IMG/VR virus record: IMGVR_UViG_3300011416_000015
Coordinates: 1-48,984 of that record
DNA length: 48,984 nt
Source of the DNA: a virus
Strand: one strand, 5' to 3'
Below, in pieces: positions 44,901 through 48,984 of this stretch (positions are counted from its first letter, which is position 1; each line of letters begins with the position of its first letter). A program made the translations under genes and the position numbers. Under the pieces are notes generated by a model, which was not told where the DNA came from, did not search any database, and saw only the letters and a program-made list of their open reading frames with translations.

Positions 44901-45935
44901 CTACGCGCCGCCTCTCGCAAACCCACCGAACACCGTGATCGATCCCGCGGTCGTCAAGTCGCCGACCCATGCTAAATATCTCCGAACAATCGTGGTCACA
45001 GCCGCGGTTGCTTTGCGCTCAGCGACGTGCGCGCCCGAGGCGGTATCCGTGAACGTGATCAGGTCGGCCCAGGTCACTCCGTCGACGGAATGCACGACCT
45101 TGCCGACGTTCGCCGTCACACCTGACCGCGCCGTGAGCTGCATATGGCCGTAGCCCCCGCCGGCCCACGAGACGCGGATCAAGTACCCGCCCGTGCCATC
45201 GTTCGTCACGTCCACGGGAATCGAGAACGACGTCGCGTTGATGACGGTCACGGTGTGACCGATGCCTGTCCAGGCTTGTGCCGCCGCCGTGTCGTTGATG
45301 TCTGGCGTGATCCCGCCGGCCATCTCGAAGATCGCCACGACGTCACCCGTCACAAGATGGTGATCGTCTGGTGTCGTGATGATGCTGATCGCCGCCGCTT
45401 CCACGCTGGCGCCCGTGATGGGCACCCGGAGTGCCGCCGGATCGTCCGCGTAATCCACCGGCGTGGCCTTCGTGTCCCAGTCGATCGTCTGTGCGGCCAG
45501 GGCCTGGACGATTTGTCCTTCGTCGACCTGTCCGGTGACCTGATACCCGACGTTCGATTTCGTCAGCTTCCCGTTGCTGCTGAGTACGTCGTACTTCTGG
45601 GAGTAGGTGCCCTCGTAACCGGTGAAGTGGTTGCCGATCGTGTGGCCCTCGTTGAATACGCAGACTACGCGCGGCGTGGCGCCGACGGTGTCCGACAATC
45701 CGCTATCCGCGATGCCCGCATGCAGCAGATCGACTGCCTCGTCGAAGTAGCCCCCGCCGACCGCCAGCATGCCTTTCGTGACCCCAACAGGATCGTGTCC
45801 TTCCGCGCCGGAGCCGAGCGGGTTGGATTGGTCGGTCACGATCTCATTCGACCGGCTGACGGTCTCCATGAGGAGTGGCGTCAGGTCGTTGCCGTCGACA
45901 AGCAACGCAAAGGACGTGCTAGAATATTTTGACAA
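44901..45935 (-). CDS. Tail tube-type protein with extra C-terminal domain
   Basis: 344 aa from a TTG (STSFALLVDGNDLTPLLMET) with AGGA ten bases upstream. Residues 1-150 resemble tail tube proteins and share the QSNP..S.AEGH.PVG.TK box with the gene at 44205. The C-terminal part contains ISIITTPDDHHLVTGDVVAI...GHTVTVINATSFSIPVDVT, which resembles FCCH-like beta domains of phage tails (HGL.tGD.V.I.g.), followed by VAWVG-type strands. It may decorate the tube. It is next to the opposite-strand HNH gene. Confidence 0.72.
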   Translation of the reverse strand: MSKYSSTSFALLVDGNDLTPLLMETVSRSNEIVTDQSNPLGSGAEGHDPVGVTKGMLAVGGGYFDEAVDLLHAGIADSGLSDTVGATPRVVCVFNEGHTIGNHFTGYEGTYSQKYDVLSSNGKLTKSNVGYQVTGQVDEGQIVQALAAQTIDWDTKATPVDYADDPAALRVPITGASVEAAAISIITTPDDHHLVTGDVVAIFEMAGGITPDINDTAAAQAWTGIGHTVTVINATSFSIPVDVTNDGTGGYLIRVSWAGGGYGHMQLTARSGVTANVGKVVHSVDGVTWADLITFTDTASGAHVAERKATAAVTTIVRRYLAWVGDLTTAGSITVFGGFARGGA

Positions 45936-45978
45936 GTGGCACAGTTCCTATCTTGTTATCGGCTACGATGGTTACATC

Positions 45979-46812
45979 ATGCCGAAAGCTATTACGCCAC
46001 CGCCTGCGAGTTATCCCACTCACGGCTTTTGTCTCTGTGGATGCGGCCAGAAGGCAGCCATTTCCAAATCGAACGGCCCGGGCGCGAATCGCTTCAAGGG
46101 CTACCCTCGGCTCTACATCCACGGACACAACGGACGCGGGAAGAAAAGAGATGCACCGCCGTACCGCGAACTCGGCACGCCGACTATTTGCGAGTGCGGG
46201 TGTGGCAGATCTTTCTCCAGAGAGGTCAAGCATGGAGCTCCACTGCGCTTCATTCCTGGCCATCAGTTCAGAACGCCAATCGCAAGACAGAACTCGCTGG
46301 CTGCGAAAATGCGGCAACGCGCCGCGCCTACGTGTGTCCATTCCGGCGTGTGCCTCTGCGGGTGTGGCCAAGCCACGCCAATCTCCACGTATACATCGGT
46401 CCCGCGTGGTTTCTATGTCGGCCTGCCGACTCTCTTCGTGCCTGGACATAAGCCGATGCCTACAGGCCCTGACAATAAACTCTTCATCGGCAGACGAAAG
46501 AGCGCACTTGGCTACGTCTACGTCTACTACCCAGAACATCCAGGCGCCATAAAGACGAAAACTATGCGGGGCTATATTGCCGAGCACAGAGTCGTGCTTG
46601 AGACGGCGCTCGGTCGCTTTTTGTTGCCGAACGAATGCGGGCATCACATCAATGGGATTCGAGACGACAACCGTCCTGAGAACTTGATCGCCTTGACTCG
46701 CAGCGAGCATCGCAAACTGCATCAGCCAGACGACGAGTGCAGTGCAGAGACACGCCGGAAGCTCTCCGAAGCGTCGCGCAGAACATGGGCCAAGCGTCGC
46801 GCGAAGGCGTGA
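45979..46812 (+). CDS. Opposite-strand HNH endonuclease with three CxCGCG units
   Basis: 277 aa. Three repeats each have a CxCGCG knuckle (Cys18-22, 71-75, 125-129) followed about 25 residues later by a Gly-His pair (HGH, PGHQ, PGHK). The catalytic box ECGHHINGIRDDNRPENLIA lies at 219-238. The C-terminus SAETRRKLSEASRRTWAKRR is NUMOD3-like, a DNA-binding piece of homing endonucleases. It lies antisense between two structural genes with no other rightward gene nearby, as for a homing insertion. Confidence 0.85.
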   Translation: MPKAITPPPASYPTHGFCLCGCGQKAAISKSNGPGANRFKGYPRLYIHGHNGRGKKRDAPPYRELGTPTICECGCGRSFSREVKHGAPLRFIPGHQFRTPIARQNSLAAKMRQRAAPTCVHSGVCLCGCGQATPISTYTSVPRGFYVGLPTLFVPGHKPMPTGPDNKLFIGRRKSALGYVYVYYPEHPGAIKTKTMRGYIAEHRVVLETALGRFLLPNECGHHINGIRDDNRPENLIALTRSEHRKLHQPDDECSAETRRKLSEASRRTWAKRRAKA

Positions 46813-46817
46813 TTTGC

Positions 46818-47012
46818 TCATCGCCCACGTTCCTTCTCGTACTCGAACGCACAGCGTTCACACGTCACGTCAACGAGCGCACCCATACCAGACCGCACCC
46901 GTCGATCGGGTCCGGCACCACACCGTGGACAGTTCGCCGTGCGCGGCAGACGCGCGGGCTTCCCCTGTGGCGTCACGATAGCGGAGGCCGCGTCCTGGGT
47001 CTCGTCAGGCAT
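46818..47012 (-). CDS. Zinc-ribbon small protein
   Basis: 64 aa from an ATG overlapping the upstream stop (TGATG). NCPRCGAGPDRRVRSGMGAL then CERCAFEYEKERGR is a classical four-Cys ribbon. Such proteins sit in many late operons and their role is unknown. The HNH gene lies immediately after it on the other strand. Confidence 0.62.
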   Translation of the reverse strand: MPDETQDAASAIVTPQGKPARLPRTANCPRCGAGPDRRVRSGMGALVDVTCERCAFEYEKERGR

Positions 47013-47236
47013 CAACGTTTGCCTTTCCCCTTTACCGGCGTGGGCACGTCAGGCGCGGCCTGGGCCTTCTCCATCGACGCAACAGCTTTGTCGACGGACG
47101 CCCAGAAGTCCCGTGTCTCGGCGTTCCGGAACACCTTCGCCGGCTGAGAGACTTGCTCACGAATGGGCCGGCCAGCGTCGTCGTAGGTCCGGACGACGAG
47201 TTGCACGATCACTTCTTCACAACGGGTCTTGTTCAT
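47012..47236 (-). CDS. Small tail-region protein, 74 aa
   Basis: Starts MNKTRCEEVIVQLVVRTYDD at a TGATG overlap. It has a strand (VIVQLVVRTYDDAGRPIREQ) then a helix (FWASVDKAVASMEKAQAA) and a Lys-rich tail. No family is recognised. It lies between two small structural genes. Confidence 0.6.
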   Translation of the reverse strand: MNKTRCEEVIVQLVVRTYDDAGRPIREQVSQPAKVFRNAETRDFWASVDKAVASMEKAQAAPDVPTPVKGKGKR

Positions 47237-47568
47237 CAGACCCCTGCGAGCAGTGACCAATCCGCGGCGAGCTGCGCCTCGATGTCCGCATCGCCAGAGG
47301 CCGTCACGACCGCGCCCTGCTGGAAGTCGTACGACGTGGTAAACGCGACCACGCTGGTCCGCATGACCAGCCACGGCGCCACCTGCAACGCGGCGCCATC
47401 CACGTTGGCGATCACCGTCCTGGCGTAGGCCGCCCTGACCGCGTGGTCCTGCGTGGCGCCCGACTCGTTGAGGACCTGCCACGCGACCTTCGCGAGTGCC
47501 GCCTTGACGCGCTGCCGAAACCGACCGTCATCCGCAAGCGCCTGCTGGGTGAATGCGTCGTTTGCCAT
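47236..47568 (-). CDS. Hypothetical structural-region protein
   Basis: 110 aa starting MANDAFTQQALADDGRFRQR. A helical first half (VKAALAKVAWQVLNESGATQ) precedes YARTVIANVDGAALQVAPWL and a hydrophobic C-terminus. It resembles phage proteins near head-tail joining genes in position only. AAGGGGAAGACC lies before the ATG. Confidence 0.6.
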   Translation of the reverse strand: MANDAFTQQALADDGRFRQRVKAALAKVAWQVLNESGATQDHAVRAAYARTVIANVDGAALQVAPWLVMRTSVVAFTTSYDFQQGAVVTASGDADIEAQLAADWSLLAGV

Positions 47569-47594
47569 TGGTCTTCCCCTTCTTCCGTGGCCGT

Positions 47595-48518
47595 TTATGA
47601 ATCAACCGTGATCGTCTTCACGACCCCGTCCGCATAGACGACCTTGAGATCGCCATCGGCGGTATCGACGTAAATCCGCGCTTCCCCTGTGCCGGCACCT
47701 GGTGCGTCGATACCGTCGCCAATCGCGAGGTAGCCCGCGAAGTGTCCGTGACGGGGACGGTTCGCGTTGGTCTGTCCGACGTCGTAGGTGTTGTCCGTCT
47801 GGTTGACGAAATGACCCGTCCCGCTCATCCGCCACGAGGCGAGGTTCGCCGGGTAAAAGTCCAGCACCGTGCCCGAAATGGACACCGCCGCATCTGGCAC
47901 GCCCGTGACGTTCGTGCCGATAAAGATGGGGCGCGCCGCTCCTGTTCCGCCCTTTTGCGTGCCGATGTAGAGTTGGTTACCGGAGTACCCGAAGATCGCG
48001 CGCTCGTAGTTGGTGGAATTCGTGAACGTGTTGTAGGGTCGAAACATCTGCGCGGTCGTACCGTTTCGCTGGTCGATCATATTCGCGGTGGATCCCTCCA
48101 GCACCGACCCGCCAGAGAACCCCACACTCGTCAACGTCGGCGTCGCAGTCCAGGCCGGCGTCGAACCACCCACGAGCACCGTCAAGGCCGCGCCAGTCGC
48201 CAACGATCCAATCGCGTTCGCCCCGGTGGCGACCATCAGATCTCCAGCCGTCGCACTATCGGGGAGCGTCAGCGTCGACCAAGCCGGCGCCGCAGCTGCC
48301 CCAGCCGACCGCATGTACGACCCTGCCGCCACCGGCTCCACCCACGAGAATCCATTCGCCGCTCCGCTGTCCCGAAACAGTAGTGCGCCTGTTGGATTTG
48401 ACGTGCCGAACATGGCCGTCAGTAGGCCCGTGATCCGGTTCAGGTCAGACGGGCGAAACTTCGTCGCGTCTGGCCCGTCCGCATAGATGCTCGTGAACAG
48501 CGGCGGCGTCAGGCTCAT
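47595..48518 (-). CDS. Fibre-like structural protein
   Basis: 307 aa. The N-terminus SLTPPLFTSIYADGPDATKF is followed by Thr/Ala/Gly-rich repeats (LPDSATAGDLMVATGANAIG; GVPDAAVSISGTVLDFYPAN) similar in style to those of the 1304-aa fibre, and a C-terminus with ARIYVDTADGDLKVVYADGV, a strand-rich end typical of fibre or spike proteins. It overlaps the tail completion gene (ATGA). It is likely a virion fibre or decoration protein. Confidence 0.65.
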   Translation of the reverse strand: MSLTPPLFTSIYADGPDATKFRPSDLNRITGLLTAMFGTSNPTGALLFRDSGAANGFSWVEPVAAGSYMRSAGAAAAPAWSTLTLPDSATAGDLMVATGANAIGSLATGAALTVLVGGSTPAWTATPTLTSVGFSGGSVLEGSTANMIDQRNGTTAQMFRPYNTFTNSTNYERAIFGYSGNQLYIGTQKGGTGAARPIFIGTNVTGVPDAAVSISGTVLDFYPANLASWRMSGTGHFVNQTDNTYDVGQTNANRPRHGHFAGYLAIGDGIDAPGAGTGEARIYVDTADGDLKVVYADGVVKTITVDS

Positions 48519-48964
48519 TGGATCCAGTCCGGATCAACGAATGGCACGGCGTCGTGGTTGTCCTGTTCCACCCAGATCGTGAAGATCGACACGACCTCGT
48601 GAACCTTGACGTCGTGAAGCAGTTCATCGCGGAGCGTGATCGTCTCTCGATAGACGATCCGGCCCGCATGCGAGTAGCCCGTATCGGTGAGCACGAGGCC
48701 GGCGTCTTTGAGCAACGCCACAATCTGCAGGTTGATGCCATGCGCCTCGGACATGGACCCCTGATCGCTGAACACGTGCGTTCGCACGTCGAGCTCTGGT
48801 AATCCGCCCGTCCCCAGGCCGCGCTTGTCGACCTCGCTCATGATCTCGATGAGCACGACAGGGCGCGGCGTGTTCTGCGGAATGTCGTCGTACAGCCGGC
48901 CGCCAATCGCCGCCTGTAGTGTCGCGTCCTGAAGGACCGCGAACACGGCCTCGAGCACCGGCAT
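48515..48964 (-). CDS. Tail completion protein, DUF3168-like
   Basis: 149 aa. EAVFAVLQDATLQAAIGGRL, LDVRTHVFSDQGSMSEAHGI, NLQIVALLKDAGL and EVVSIFTIWVEQ follow the DUF3168 order (early L..d..L...v.g.iyd, then h.l.vws...g..ea..i...v...L). These proteins complete the tail at the neck. It is the first gene visible in the late operon; the start ATG lies 20 bases from the window end, so the upstream gene is not seen. Confidence 0.8.
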   Translation of the reverse strand: MPVLEAVFAVLQDATLQAAIGGRLYDDIPQNTPRPVVLIEIMSEVDKRGLGTGGLPELDVRTHVFSDQGSMSEAHGINLQIVALLKDAGLVLTDTGYSHAGRIVYRETITLRDELLHDVKVHEVVSIFTIWVEQDNHDAVPFVDPDWIQ

Positions 48965-48984
48965 CGTCGCGGTCAGGATCGTCA

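Noticed and set aside
1-48984. tRNA or rRNA genes
   Set aside because: I saw no cloverleaf with conserved T-loop (GTTCGAATC-like) and no ribosomal RNA core sequence. A dedicated covariance scan was not possible.

Overview
The window is a large part of a tailed (siphovirus-like) bacteriophage or prophage genome from a high-GC bacterial host. The evidence is direct. There is a tape measure protein (900 aa), two related tail-tube-type proteins, a tail-assembly chaperone pair joined by a homopolymer frameshift, a DUF3168-type tail completion protein, a 1304-aa hub/fibre protein, a SleB-type cell-wall hydrolase with small membrane proteins, phage recombination genes (RecA-like Sak4-type ATPase, NinB-like protein), two adenine methyltransferases, a DUF5131 (Gp37/Gp68) protein, a DUF2303 protein and many HNH endonucleases. 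I see no terminase, portal, capsid or integrase. Almost everything is read leftwards, and the leftmost gene (an HNH start running off base 1) and the rightmost gene (tail completion) would flank exactly those missing head genes if the molecule were circular. The host cannot be named from the sequence.

Layout from right to left, in the direction of most transcription. (1) 48964-42946: tail completion, small structural genes, tail tube proteins, chaperones, interrupted by an opposite-strand HNH gene at 45979-46812. (2) 42945-35359: tape measure, 1304-aa hub/fibre and accessory tail proteins. (3) 35256-30200: a strongly self-complementary intergenic element, then a lysis and accessory block (five short membrane or coiled-coil proteins, SleB hydrolase, Pro-hinged protein, glycosidase-like protein, holin candidate), ending at an HNH gene at 29663. 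(4) 27326-29456: a control locus with divergent XRE repressor genes and two rightward cargo genes, one for a secreted protein. (5) 27324-7482: an early operon of more than 40 tightly overlapping genes for recombination, replication, DNA modification and nucleases, with many tiny Cys-rich proteins. (6) 7579-4617: a probable insertion containing an IS1-type transposase, an HTH-ImmA/IrrE-type protein and two small genes. (7) 4536-3424: a rightward cassette of small proteins from a strong sigma70-like promoter. (8) 3166-1: small zinc and membrane proteins, an SPFH protein and two HNH genes.

Genes are packed by stop/start overlaps (ATGA, TGATG, TAGATG, TAAATG), so translational coupling is the main organising principle. 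Two junction sequences have been copied several times, suggesting growth of the accessory region by cassette insertion. Several real genes are shorter than 60 codons or use GTG or TTG starts. I called them from frame, ribosome-binding site and overlap with neighbours.
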